A stretch of 44,545 nt of DNA from Gammaproteobacteria bacterium (GCA_028824555.1 JAPPDJ010000054.1:1-44545); one strand, 5' to 3'; numbered from the stretch's first letter, positions 25,037 through 35,523 are shown. Notes: generated by a model not told the origin, from the letters alone. A program made the numbers and translations.

Positions 25037-26043
25037 GCGGGGCGCCCGTGCGCACCACGACAACGCTACCAGCGCAGGTCGCGGTACTGCCGGCGGCGGG
25101 GCTGTTGGCCGCGCTCGGCGGCCCCACGCTGTTCGACCTTCGGCATCCCGGCAAACCTCCGCTGTTCGTGTCAACGCTCCTGCACGGCAACGAAACATCG
25201 GGCTGGGACGCGGTGCGCCGCATTGCCCTCAGCGACGAGGCTCGGGAGTTTTCCTGGATGCTGTTCCTCGGCAACGTCCAGGCCGCGGCGCAAGGGGCCC
25301 GCTCCTTGCCGGAGCAACCCGACTTCAACCGCATCTGGCACGCATCCGCGGTGGACGACAGGGCGCGCCCGACTGCCGATGGTGGCATCTGGCAGGAAGA
25401 CAGCCAGGCACACCCCGCCGAGGCGCAACTTGCCGATGCCGTGACACAAGCCGCGCAGGCGGCGAGGCCGTTTTTCGCCGTGGACGTCCACAACAACTCC
25501 GGTCACAACCCGCCCTATTCGGTGATCACGTCGCTCGACCCGACTACCCTTGCGGCAGCGGCGGCGTTCTCGCCCCGAGCCATTCATGCGCGCCACCCGG
25601 CGGGCGTGCAAACCCGGCGCTTCGCCCGTTTCTGTCCTGCCGTCACCATCGAGACCGGACAGCCGGAAGACCCACAAAGCGCCGAGCGCGCCGAGGCGTA
25701 CCTGCTCGATTGCCTGCGGAGCGCCGAGCCTCCCGCAGCCAAGCATTCCCGGCTCGCGCTCTTTGAGAACACCATTCGCGTGACGGTTCGGGGCGATGTC
25801 GAACCGCATCCGGGGCTGGAACGGCTCAACTTCGGCGTTGCCGCACCCGGCCAATGCATCGCCCATCGCGGCGAACTGGTGGCCGAGGACAGCCAAGGCC
25901 GGGTCGTCACCGATCAATACCTCGAAGCCGACGGCAGCGCCACGCGCCTGACGCGCTCGGTCACCCTTTCCATGTACACCAGCGACGTCGCCATCGCCCG
26001 CCAAGACTGCCTTTGCTACTTCATGACGCAGGTAGCCGCATGA
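25024..26043 (+). CDS. Succinylglutamate desuccinylase/aspartoacylase-like zinc hydrolase
   Basis: A 339-residue M14-fold metallohydrolase of the AspA/AstE group. The zinc ligands are H54 and E57 in LLHGNETSGW and H156 in VDVHNNSGHNP. The catalytic Glu is E210 in VTIETGQPE, and an Arg/Asn pair in DFNRIW binds the carboxylate. A beta-rich C-terminal domain (about 255-339) closes the chain. Members remove N-acyl groups from amino acids or trim a C-terminal residue. It begins inside the end of the ligase gene and overlaps the MetX-like gene (ATGA), so all three are translated together. No strong ribosome site precedes ATG 25024; a later GTG (25048) is possible. Confidence 0.8.
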   Translation: MGYLSGAPVRTTTTLPAQVAVLPAAGLLAALGGPTLFDLRHPGKPPLFVSTLLHGNETSGWDAVRRIALSDEAREFSWMLFLGNVQAAAQGARSLPEQPDFNRIWHASAVDDRARPTADGGIWQEDSQAHPAEAQLADAVTQAAQAARPFFAVDVHNNSGHNPPYSVITSLDPTTLAAAAAFSPRAIHARHPAGVQTRRFARFCPAVTIETGQPEDPQSAERAEAYLLDCLRSAEPPAAKHSRLALFENTIRVTVRGDVEPHPGLERLNFGVAAPGQCIAHRGELVAEDSQGRVVTDQYLEADGSATRLTRSVTLSMYTSDVAIARQDCLCYFMTQVAA

Positions 26044-27134
26044 GCGCGAGCGACGCCCGCCGTTACGTCGCGGTCGACGGTCGATTCGAGATGCTGCACG
26101 GCGCGATCGAAAGCCCCACTGTTGCCTACGAAACCTGGGGCCAGCCCGCCCCGTCCGGCGACAACGCGGTGCTGCTCTTTACGGGGCTATCGCCATCCGC
26201 CCACGCGGCGTCGTCCCCGGACGATCCCACCAGCGGCTGGTGGGAGGACATGATCGGCCCGGACAAGCCCATCGACACCTCCCGGCTCTACGTCGTTTGC
26301 GTCAACTCGCTCGGCAGTTGCTTCGGCTCCACCGGGCCCGCCTCCGAGCGCCAGGAAGGCGGCACGTATCGCCTCGACTTTCCCGTCTTGACGCTCGAGG
26401 ACATCGCGCGCGCTGGACATGCAGTGGTGGAGCACCTAGGTCTGACGCGGCTCAAGGCCGTGGTGGGGTCTTCCATGGGTGGGATGACCGCCCTCGCCTA
26501 CGCCATCCTCCACCCAGGCCGCGCGGAGGGGCTCGTCTCGATATCCGCCGCAGCCCGCAGCCTGCCCTTCTCCATCGCCTTGCGTTCCCTGCAACGCGAA
26601 CTGATCCGTTCGGACCCGGTTTGGGCCAATGGCAAGTACGCCTACGACGCACCACCCGTGCTAGGCATGCGTCTGGCGCGCAAGCTCGGCATGATCACCT
26701 ATCGCTCGGCCAAGGAATGGAGCGGACGTTTCGGCCGTGAACGTGCCACCGACGATCTGGCCGTGGGAGCAAGGTTCGACATCGACTTCGAGATCGAGTC
26801 GTATCTCGAAGCCCACGCCAATAAATTCATCGGCACCTTCGATGCCAACTGCTATCTCTATCTCTCGCGGGCAATGGACCTGTTCGACGTGGCGGACCAC
26901 GGCGGCTCCGTCGAGGCCGGCCTTGCGCGGATCAAGGCCGAGCGGGCCCTCATCGTCGGCGTCGAAACCGATTTCCTGTTCCCCTTGCAGCAACAGCGGG
27001 AACTTGCCGAAGGGCTGCAACCCACCGTCGGCGATGTGGATTTCCACGCCCTCCCCTCGATCCAAGGCCACGACTCCTTTCTCGTTGACATGGACCGCTT
27101 CCGGCCCGTGGTGGCGCAGTTCTTCGAAGGGTAG
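26040..27134 (+). CDS. MetX-like homoserine/serine O-acyltransferase
   Basis: A 364-residue alpha/beta-hydrolase-fold acyltransferase of the MetX family, which acylates the hydroxyl of homoserine or serine from an acyl-CoA. The nucleophile is S145 in VVGSSMGGMT, Asp is D311 in VGVETDFLFP, and His is H344 in IQGHDSFLVD. VNSLGSCFGSTGPAS (88-102) matches the family oxyanion/substrate loop. The early loop usually reading HALTG is changed to FTGLSPSAHA, so the acyl group or acceptor may differ. It ends a run with a GCS-like ligase and a zinc deacylase. A known met gene order is not present, so I leave the symbol out. The last base of the ribosome region overlaps the previous stop. Confidence 0.82.
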   Translation: MSASDARRYVAVDGRFEMLHGAIESPTVAYETWGQPAPSGDNAVLLFTGLSPSAHAASSPDDPTSGWWEDMIGPDKPIDTSRLYVVCVNSLGSCFGSTGPASERQEGGTYRLDFPVLTLEDIARAGHAVVEHLGLTRLKAVVGSSMGGMTALAYAILHPGRAEGLVSISAAARSLPFSIALRSLQRELIRSDPVWANGKYAYDAPPVLGMRLARKLGMITYRSAKEWSGRFGRERATDDLAVGARFDIDFEIESYLEAHANKFIGTFDANCYLYLSRAMDLFDVADHGGSVEAGLARIKAERALIVGVETDFLFPLQQQRELAEGLQPTVGDVDFHALPSIQGHDSFLVDMDRFRPVVAQFFEG

Positions 27135-27189
27135 TCGACTCTTTTCGTGAAGCGCGCCTAGCGCTCCCAACGGCTTCCGCCAACAGCCG

Positions 27190-28074
27190 CTACGTCGCTG
27201 CGGCCAACGCCTTGATGTGGCTAGCTACCAGGTCGGGGCGTTGCATGGGGATGAAATGGGTGAGGTCCGGGAGGTACACGTCCTGGCCGTTGGGGAAGGC
27301 GGCGGCGAGGCCCTCCCAGGTCGGGGACTGCGAGAAGTCCATCGGGCCGTCACGGGTTTCGCGCTTGTGGGCGCGCAGCACCGCCACCGGATGGGGAAGC
27401 GACTCGATGATGGGCATGAGGTCGGGGCGACCGCTTTCGAGATAGATGGACGCCTCCACCACCGGTGGGCAGGCGAGTACAAAACGGTCGCCGTCGGGGA
27501 TGACGCCGTGGTCGCAATAGTCGCGCAGCACTTCGGGTCGCCAGAGGTTGAAGGGATGTCGGTCCTTGAAGCGCTCGAACATGGCGGCTCGCGAATCCCA
27601 TTCGTAGCGACGGCGGGACACGGGGTGGTCTTCGGCCGAGAGGAAAGCGCCGACGGGATGATCGCGAACGGCCTCCGGAGACATGATTACGGGGTCCACC
27701 AACAGGAGGCTCCTGAACCGCTTCGGGTGCGCTGCGGCAGCCTGCACCACCGAGTGGCCGCCCATGGAATGGCCGGCGCCGATGGCGCGCTCCATGCCCA
27801 TCGCCTCCGCGAACGCCGCAACGTCTGCGCCAAACGCGCTCCACTTGTAGGGACCCTGCTTGCTGGAGCGGCCGTGCCCGCGCATGTCGAGGGCGTAGGC
27901 GTGGAAGCCCGGCCCCAACTCCGCGACGGTCTGGTCCCAACATCGGGCGTGGAAGCCTGTGGCGTGCACCAACAGCACTTGTGGATCGCCCGGCTTGCCC
28001 CACTCGAAGAACGCGAGGTCAATGTCGCGCAGGCGCACGGAATGCTCGCGGGGCTTGTTAGTTGAATGCGCCAA
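27190..28074 (-). CDS. Alpha/beta hydrolase
   Basis: A 294-residue alpha/beta-hydrolase-fold enzyme, cytosolic. The oxyanion loop HATGFHARCW (37-46), LDMRGHGRSS (62-71), and the nucleophile elbow GAGHSMGGHS (S103) are present, followed by a cap domain and an end His in PDLTHFIPM. An Asp is expected in the strand region PVAVLRAHKR but is not clear, so one triad residue is uncertain. Start TTG 28074 is taken because AAGGGG sits seven bases before it; no in-frame ATG is present in the first 20 residues. It converges on the MetX-like gene. The family covers esterases, lactonases and epoxide hydrolases. Confidence 0.8.
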   Translation of the reverse strand: MAHSTNKPREHSVRLRDIDLAFFEWGKPGDPQVLLVHATGFHARCWDQTVAELGPGFHAYALDMRGHGRSSKQGPYKWSAFGADVAAFAEAMGMERAIGAGHSMGGHSVVQAAAAHPKRFRSLLLVDPVIMSPEAVRDHPVGAFLSAEDHPVSRRRYEWDSRAAMFERFKDRHPFNLWRPEVLRDYCDHGVIPDGDRFVLACPPVVEASIYLESGRPDLMPIIESLPHPVAVLRAHKRETRDGPMDFSQSPTWEGLAAAFPNGQDVYLPDLTHFIPMQRPDLVASHIKALAAAT

Positions 28075-28113
28075 TCATGCACCCCTTGTGTCATCGTCAA
28101 GACGCTCTGGAGC

Positions 28114-28130
28114 GAGGGCGTCTCGCCCTC
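28114..28130. repeat. GC-rich hairpin between minus-strand genes
   Basis: GAGGGCG, loop TCT, CGCCCTC: a perfect seven-base stem extended by imperfect pairing. It lies in the 224-base gap after the beta-lactamase-like gene. With no T-tract it resembles an extragenic repeat more than a terminator. Confidence 0.4.
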
Positions 28131-28298
28131 CCTCGCGCCGGTGCAAGGGAGGGTGTGGCGCGTTGTTGGCGGTGTCTAGGACGCCGGTTGCCGGGGGGCT
28201 TTCCGGCGCCGCTGCCGTGCACGCCTTCGCACGCCTGAAGGCAGGACACCCTCCCTCCAGAAGTGCATTCGCCGGCGGCTTTGGACGGGCCCCGCGGA

Positions 28299-29570
28299 CT
28301 ATTCGATCTCCGTCAACGCCTGATACGTGAGCGTCTTCAACTCGGCGCGCAAAGGCCAAGGCGAGCCCATGAGTTGGATCATGCCGATGACCACTAGGTG
28401 TTCTACCGGATCGATCCAGAAGACCGTGCCGGCGGCGCCGCCCCAGTTGAATTCGCCGGCGGAGCCGATTACGCGCGCTGCCACGGGGTCCGTGACGATG
28501 CCGAAGCCGAGACCGAACCCGAATCCGTTGCCGAGCAAGGCGTCGGCAGGACGCTCGCCTGCCCCACCCGCACTGATGGCGCCCGGCAGGTGATCGCTCG
28601 CCATGTAGGCGACCGTTTTCGGCCCCAGTATGCGCACGCCGTCGAGTTCTCCGCCGCGCCGCATCATTTCCGAGAAGCGCAGGTAGTCCATCGTCGTGGA
28701 GACGAGGCCACCGCCGCCGGAGAAGAGCGTGGTGTCGGTGTAGCCGACGAACACGTCCTCGTCGCTACCCGTTTGCACCAACGTCTCGTTCTCGGCATCC
28801 CACGTGTGGTTCGGCAGGAAGCGGTCTCGCTTGTCTTCCGGCACGTTGAAGAAAGTGTCCTCCATGCCGAGGGGATCGAAGATGCGCTCTTTCAGGAAGA
28901 CATCGAAGGTCTGCCCGGAGATGCGCTCGACGACGACGCCGGTGATGTCCACCGCCACGCTGTAGTGCCACTGCGCGCCCGGCTCGAACTTCAGCGGCAG
29001 CGCGGCGATCTTCTCGGTCAGTTCATCGAGGTCCTTGGAACTCCAGAGCTCCGCCGCCTGATAGCGCTGGTCCACGGCATCCGCCGGGTTGAAGCCATAC
29101 GATAGCCCCGTCGTGTGGCTCAAAAGCTGCTGCATCGTCATCTCGTTCTCGGCCGGGCGGATCACGCCGTCGTCTCCGAGCACGGTGAGGTTCTCGAACT
29201 CCGGCACGAACTTGCTCACCGGATCCGAAAGCTGAAACTTGCCCTCTTCGTAGAGGATCATCGCCGCCGCCGCGGTGATGGGCTTGGTCATCGAGAAGAT
29301 GCGGAACAGGGCGTCCTTCTCGAGCGGCCGATCGTCGTTCACGCCGCGATTACCCACGGCCTCATAGTGCACGATGGCGCCATCGCGGGCCACTAGCGTG
29401 ATGACGCCGGCCAGCTTGCCCTCGTCCACATAGCCCTGCGCCATGGCGGTGATGCGGTCGAGTCGTTCTGCGGACATGCCCACCTCGTCCGCCGGCGCTT
29501 CGCGCAGGTCCGCGGCGGTGGCCGAAACGCTGAACGCCAGTGCGAGCAGCATCCATCCCGGTCTCTTCAT
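28299..29570 (-). CDS. Class C beta-lactamase-like serine hydrolase
   Basis: A 423-residue periplasmic serine hydrolase of the beta-lactamase/transpeptidase-like family. It has a signal peptide (1 to about 19, MKRPGWMLLALAFSVSATA). The catalytic SxxK is S93-M-T-K96 (FSMTKP), and the YxN/YxV element is Y203-S-V (HYSVAV). SHTTGLSYGF and GGGGLVSTTMDYLRF are typical of esterase/aminohydrolase members such as EstB. It is probably an esterase or D-amino-acid-peptide hydrolase rather than an antibiotic-resistance enzyme. ATG 29570 has GAGGGGAG seven bases upstream, and a TTGACC/17/CATTGT promoter overlaps the matB stop, so it can be expressed alone. Confidence 0.85.
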   Translation of the reverse strand: MKRPGWMLLALAFSVSATAADLREAPADEVGMSAERLDRITAMAQGYVDEGKLAGVITLVARDGAIVHYEAVGNRGVNDDRPLEKDALFRIFSMTKPITAAAAMILYEEGKFQLSDPVSKFVPEFENLTVLGDDGVIRPAENEMTMQQLLSHTTGLSYGFNPADAVDQRYQAAELWSSKDLDELTEKIAALPLKFEPGAQWHYSVAVDITGVVVERISGQTFDVFLKERIFDPLGMEDTFFNVPEDKRDRFLPNHTWDAENETLVQTGSDEDVFVGYTDTTLFSGGGGLVSTTMDYLRFSEMMRRGGELDGVRILGPKTVAYMASDHLPGAISAGGAGERPADALLGNGFGFGLGFGIVTDPVAARVIGSAGEFNWGGAAGTVFWIDPVEHLVVIGMIQLMGSPWPLRAELKTLTYQALTEIE

Positions 29571-29607
29571 TCCAAGGCTCCCCTCGTCCATTCGAATTCG
29601 AGCGCGC

Positions 29608-29636
29608 ACAATGATGGCGGCGCAGCCAATGGTCAA
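29608..29636 (-). promoter_or_regulatory. Sigma-70-like promoter of the beta-lactamase-like gene
   Basis: On the minus strand TTGACC (29631-29636) is followed by a 17-base spacer, CATTGT (29608-29613) and a GCGCGC discriminator. The -35 covers the matB stop codon. Confidence 0.5.
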
Positions 29637-31111
29637 GCAGTGAAGATGTCCGAATAGCGCTCCCGCAGTTCGTTCTTTTGCACCTTGCCCATGGTGTTGC
29701 GAGGCAGTTCGTTGACGCACAGGACGCGCTTCGGCTGCTTGTAGCGGGCCAGGTTGCCGCGCAGGTGGACGTCCACGCGATCTTCGGAAACGCCTTCGGC
29801 GGCGACAAGGACAGCTACGACGGCCTCGCCGAAGTCCGGATGCGGCACGCCGATGACGGCGGATTCGGTCACCTCCGGCATCTCGTCGAGCAGCCGCTCC
29901 ACTTCCTTGGGATAGACGTTGTAGCCACCAGAGATGACGAGGTCCTTGGCGCGGCCGACAATGGAGAAGCGCCCTTCGGCATCCATGACGCCGAGGTCGC
30001 CGGTGCGGAAAAAGCCGTCGCCGCGGAACTCCTCGGCGGTGCGTTCGGGCATCTGCCAATAGCCGGAGAAGACATTCTCGCCACGCACTTCGATGCCGCC
30101 GACTTCGCCCGGGCCGAGCACTTGGCCGTCTTCGGCGGCGATTCGCGCCGCGATGTGCGGGAGCGCGAAGCCAACGGTGCCGGCCACGCGCTCCCCGTCG
30201 AGCGGATTGGAGGTGTTCATTAAGGTCTCGGTCATGCCGTAGCGCTCCAGGATGCGCTTGCCCGTGCGCGCCTCGAACTCGGCGAAGGTCTGCTCCGTGA
30301 GCGGCGCGGAACCGGAAATGAAAAGGCGCATCCCGGCAGCGAGCGCGGCATCGAAGCGAGGATCGGCAAGGAGGCGCGTGTAGAACGTCGGCACGCCCAT
30401 CAGCACCGTGGCGTTCGGCAATTCGGCGATCAACGCGTCGATGTCGAAGCGGGTCTGGAAGATCACCGGGGTGGCGCGCAGGAACGCACAGTGCAGGGCG
30501 ACGAAGAGGCCGTGGACGTGGAAGATCGGCAGCGCGTGCAGGAGCACGTCGTCATCCCGCCAGCCCCAGTAGCGATCCAGCGCCAGGACATTGCTGGCGA
30601 GGTTGTTGTGGCTCAGCATCGCGCCCTTGGCACGACCGGTGGTGCCGGAGGTGTAGAGGATGGCCGCGAGGTCCTTGTCGTCGCGCCCGATGGTGTCTCG
30701 CACGGGCTCAGCCCCTGCCAAACGGGTCCGCCAGCCTCCGCCGGACTCGGTCAGGGTTTCGACCGGCACGCCACCGTTGCCGGCTTCGGGGTCAGTGGCG
30801 ACAAAAAGGCGGGGCTCGGCATCCTCGATGAAGTAGGCCACCTCGCGCGGCGTGTAGGCGGTGTTCACCGGCACGTACACGGCGCCGATCTTGAGGCAGG
30901 CGAGATAGAGCGCCACCGTCTCGGGCAGCTTCGGAAGCTGCACCAGAACCCTGTCGCCCGGTGCCACGCCTGCCGCCGCCAGGGCGCCGGCAGCAAGTTC
31001 CACCTGGCCCTTAAGGTGGGCGTAGGTCCAGTCCGGCGCATCCGCCAGCACCAGTGCTGGCTTGTCGAGAGCCTGCGAGAAGGCGTTTTCGAACCGCGAA
31101 TACAGGTTCAT
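29633..31111 (-). CDS. matB: Malonyl-CoA synthetase
   Basis: A 492-residue AMP-forming acyl-CoA ligase. The ATP motif is ILYTSGTTGRAKG, and the A5 motif ERYGMTETLMNTSNPLDGER with VAGTVGFALP is the form I know from malonyl-CoA synthetases (MatB). A8 (RTGDLGVMD), A10 (PRNTMGKVQK) and the short length of about 500 residues agree. It converts malonate, ATP and CoA to malonyl-CoA in the cytosol. No malonate transporter or decarboxylase is adjacent, so methylmalonate or another short diacid is possible. It is divergent from aacS. The ribosome site before ATG 31111 is weak. Confidence 0.85.
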   Translation of the reverse strand: MNLYSRFENAFSQALDKPALVLADAPDWTYAHLKGQVELAAGALAAAGVAPGDRVLVQLPKLPETVALYLACLKIGAVYVPVNTAYTPREVAYFIEDAEPRLFVATDPEAGNGGVPVETLTESGGGWRTRLAGAEPVRDTIGRDDKDLAAILYTSGTTGRAKGAMLSHNNLASNVLALDRYWGWRDDDVLLHALPIFHVHGLFVALHCAFLRATPVIFQTRFDIDALIAELPNATVLMGVPTFYTRLLADPRFDAALAAGMRLFISGSAPLTEQTFAEFEARTGKRILERYGMTETLMNTSNPLDGERVAGTVGFALPHIAARIAAEDGQVLGPGEVGGIEVRGENVFSGYWQMPERTAEEFRGDGFFRTGDLGVMDAEGRFSIVGRAKDLVISGGYNVYPKEVERLLDEMPEVTESAVIGVPHPDFGEAVVAVLVAAEGVSEDRVDVHLRGNLARYKQPKRVLCVNELPRNTMGKVQKNELRERYSDIFTA

Positions 31112-31219
31112 GGCGGGCCCGAGCGATTGCGAAGCCGCGATGGTAACGCGCACGCTGCAGCCACATGGCTTGAGGTACCGCCGACGACTCCCTGCGCGCC
31201 GCCCTGCCCTTGGCGCCGC

Positions 31220-31248
31220 TTGACTTGACCCTAGGGCGCTCTGCAAAT
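31220..31248 (+). promoter_or_regulatory. Possible sigma-70-like promoter of aacS
   Basis: TTGACT (31220-31225), 17 bases, then GCAAAT (31243-31248), 29 bases before ATG 31278. The -10 is poor, so this is tentative. Confidence 0.35.
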
Positions 31249-31277
31249 TGCCGCCCTTCATCACTCCGGCGCAGCCA

Positions 31278-33209
<1,932 letters not shown>

Positions 33210-33213
33210 CGTG

Positions 33214-34737
33214 TCACGTGATCTCTACGGTCTCGACGCGCTCGGCGATCTTGGCCGCCCATTCGGCAGGGCCTACTTGGTGGGTGGAGCGGCCCTTGGA
33301 GTCCACGGCGACGGTTACCGGCATGTCGCGGACCTCAAACTCGTAGATGGCTTCCATGCCTAGGTCTTCGAAGGCCAGCAGGCGGGAGGCGGTGATGGCC
33401 TTGGCGACGAGGTAGGCGGCACCGCCGACGGCGATTAGGGAGACGGCCTCGTTGTCGCGGATGGCGTCGATGGCCTCCGGGCCGCGTTCGCCCTTGCCAA
33501 TCATGCCGAGCAGGCCAGCTTGTTCGAGCATGGCGCGGCTGAACTTGTCCATGCGAGTTGCGGTGGTGGGGCCGGCGGGGCCCACCACTTCGTCGCGCAC
33601 CGGGTCCACCGGCCCGACGTAGTAGATGAAGCGGCCCTGGAAATCCACCGGCAGTGGTTCGCCTCGATCCAGCATCTCCACCAAGCGGCGGTGGGCGGCG
33701 TCGCGGCCCGTGAGGATCTTCCCGGAAAGCAGGAGCGTGTCCCCGGCCTTCCACTCGGAGGTCTCCGCCCGGGTGATCCCGTCGAGGTTGACACGACGCA
33801 CATCGTCGCCTAGTTCAAAGGCGACATCTGGCCAATCGGAAAGGTCCGGCGGCTCGAAGGTCGCCGGGCCAGAGCCATCGAGCTCGAACTTGAGATGCCG
33901 GGTGGCGGTGCAATTGGGGATCACCGCCACGGGCTTGTTGGCCGCATGGGTCGGGTATTCCTTCACCTTCACGTCAAGCACCGTGGTCAGGCCGCCGAGG
34001 CCCTGGGCACCGATCCCCAACCCGTTGACGCGGTCGAAGAGTTCGAGCCGCAGTTCCTCCAAGCGGTTCGCTGGCCCCCGCTCCTTCAGTTCGTGAATGT
34101 CGATGGGCGCCATCATCGCCTCTTTTGCGAGCAGCATCGCCTTCTCCGGCGTGCCGCCGATGCCGACGCCGAGAATGCCCGGCGGACACCAGCCGGCGCC
34201 CATGTCCGGCACCACATCGACGATCCAGTCGGCCACCGAATCCGACGGATTCAGCATCCGGAACTTGGCTTTGGCTTCGCTGCCGCCGCCCTTGGCGGCC
34301 ACTTCCAAGGTGAGCCGGTCACCCGGCACGATGCGGGTGTGGATCACCGCCGGGGTGTTGTCGCCGGTGTTGGGGCGGGTGCCGTCCGGATCGGCCAGCA
34401 CAGACGCCCGCAGCAGGTTGTCGGGCAGCGAAAAGCCCCGTCGGACACCCTCGTTGACCATGTCTTCGACGCTCAACGTTGCGTCCCAAGACACGTCCAT
34501 CCCAACTTCCAGGAAGACGATTACGATGCCTGTGTCCTGACAGATGGGACGCTTGCCGAGGGCGCACATGCGCGAGTTGACGAGCACCTGCGTCAGCGCC
34601 GCCTTCGCCGCTGGCGACTCCTCCCGCTCCCACGCCGCAGCCATGGCCCGGATGAAGTCCGGTGGATGGTAGTAGGAGATGTACTGCAGGGCGTCGGCGA
34701 CGCTGGCGATCAGGTCGTCCTGGCGTATGACGGTCAT
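33214..34737 (-). CDS. fumA: Class I (iron-sulfur) fumarate hydratase
   Basis: A 507-residue class I fumarase with N- and C-terminal halves fused. It hydrates fumarate to malate in the TCA cycle using an oxygen-sensitive 4Fe-4S cluster. Cluster ligands are visible as C66 (RPICQDTGI), C184 (GAGWCPPG) and C276 (VIPNCTATRH). KGGGSEAKAKF, the GGLTTVLDVKV region and the C-terminal half with LSGKILTGRDAAHRRLVEM, YYVGPVDP and GPTTATRMDKF complete the family order. Other reactions of the family (mesaconate, tartrate) are less likely given the length and full motifs. The ribosome site before ATG 34737 is weak. No TCA gene is adjacent. Confidence 0.93.
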   Translation of the reverse strand: MTVIRQDDLIASVADALQYISYYHPPDFIRAMAAAWEREESPAAKAALTQVLVNSRMCALGKRPICQDTGIVIVFLEVGMDVSWDATLSVEDMVNEGVRRGFSLPDNLLRASVLADPDGTRPNTGDNTPAVIHTRIVPGDRLTLEVAAKGGGSEAKAKFRMLNPSDSVADWIVDVVPDMGAGWCPPGILGVGIGGTPEKAMLLAKEAMMAPIDIHELKERGPANRLEELRLELFDRVNGLGIGAQGLGGLTTVLDVKVKEYPTHAANKPVAVIPNCTATRHLKFELDGSGPATFEPPDLSDWPDVAFELGDDVRRVNLDGITRAETSEWKAGDTLLLSGKILTGRDAAHRRLVEMLDRGEPLPVDFQGRFIYYVGPVDPVRDEVVGPAGPTTATRMDKFSRAMLEQAGLLGMIGKGERGPEAIDAIRDNEAVSLIAVGGAAYLVAKAITASRLLAFEDLGMEAIYEFEVRDMPVTVAVDSKGRSTHQVGPAEWAAKIAERVETVEIT

Positions 34738-34807
34738 GGTGCCGGGCCGGCTTCGGGACGTACCCGTGCAGTCGGGTGCAAGGGTGCGCCCCGGGACCAG
34801 AAGCCGC

Positions 34808-35227
34808 CTATTGCCGACGCAGTCTGTATTCGCGTCCCCACGTTCCCTGCACGCCGCCGGTGCCGCCGCCTGACTCGAGGTCCGTGCCGTACGGCGACTT
34901 GACCTCCACCGTGTTGCGCGATGCCCAGTCGAGCCGAATCCGGCCAGCGCGCGCGGTGCGGTCGCCGGTCACCATCAGCGTGCCCCGCTGTTTGCGGACT
35001 TTGCGCGCCTCAAGCGGCTGTTCGTACTCGTACTCGAGCTCCGGCGAGATGATGAGCGTGACGACATCGCCGCCGGAAACCGTCGTGTTGTATTGCCCCG
35101 GGAAGAGCGCCTTGTGTGCGGCAGTGGGCTCGATGCCCTGCGGCCCCGTCGCGCCGCAGGCGACTAGAACCAAGGCCGCGCCGGCGGCCAGCAGCGTCTT
35201 CGCGGGTCGGATGGCAAACCTGAACAT
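34808..35227 (-). CDS. Small predicted lipoprotein
   Basis: A 139-residue protein with a lipoprotein signal: basic start (FRFAIRPAKT), hydrophobic run (LLAAGAALVLVA) and lipobox LVAC-GA with Cys24. The mature part is soluble and beta-rich, with VVTLIISPELEYEYEQPLEA and a basic TLMVTGDRTARAGRIRLDW. I recognise no family. It would be anchored to the inner or outer membrane; there is no Asp after the Cys, which favours the outer membrane. AAGGGGG is before ATG 35227, and a strong promoter lies at 35274-35302. Upstream in-frame ATGs give a charged, unlikely start. Confidence 0.72.
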   Translation of the reverse strand: MFRFAIRPAKTLLAAGAALVLVACGATGPQGIEPTAAHKALFPGQYNTTVSGGDVVTLIISPELEYEYEQPLEARKVRKQRGTLMVTGDRTARAGRIRLDWASRNTVEVKSPYGTDLESGGGTGGVQGTWGREYRLRRQ

Positions 35228-35273
35228 GAGACCGTTCCCCCTTTGCATGTAGTACATGTGGTCAGCGAAAGGG

Positions 35274-35302
35274 AGCATCGTCAAGCAACGCCAGCCTGTC
35301 AA
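35274..35302 (-). promoter_or_regulatory. Sigma-70-like promoter of the lipoprotein
   Basis: On the minus strand a perfect TTGACA (35297-35302) is followed by 17 bases and GATGCT (35274-35279), 46 bases before the ATG. The spacing and the -10 form match the PhyH promoter. Confidence 0.55.
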
Positions 35303-35377
35303 CACGAAGATGCGTGGACCGAGATTCGTTGAGCGAGCTAAGTTCACCGTCTTCCTTGCGTTTGCGATGCTTCGTAG

Positions 35378-35398
35378 GAGCGGGGCTTGTCCCCGCTC
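35378..35398. repeat. REP-like hairpin with CTTGT loop
   Basis: GAGCGGGG, loop CTTGT, CCCCGCTC, preceded by GTAG. The core CGGGG-CTTGT-CCCCG resembles the Pseudomonas-type REP core and recurs at 37728-37756. Confidence 0.6.
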
Positions 35399-35417
35399 GC
35401 GCCGAGTTCATCGCAGC

Positions 35418-35523
35418 GTCACAAGCAGTTGCGTAGCAACTGCCAACGCGCCCGTCAGGGCGCGCGTGCAGTCACAAGCAGTTGCGTAGCAACTGCCAAC
35501 GCGCCCGTCAGGGCGCGCGTGCA
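35418..35523. repeat. Two perfect 53-base tandem repeats, each a double hairpin
   Basis: Copies at 35418-35470 and 35471-35523 are identical. Each contains the palindrome GCAGTTGC-GTA-GCAACTGC and a second one, GCGCCC-GTCA-GGGCGC. A partial copy is at 637-670. The pattern resembles a BIME/REP-type extragenic element. Confidence 0.9.
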
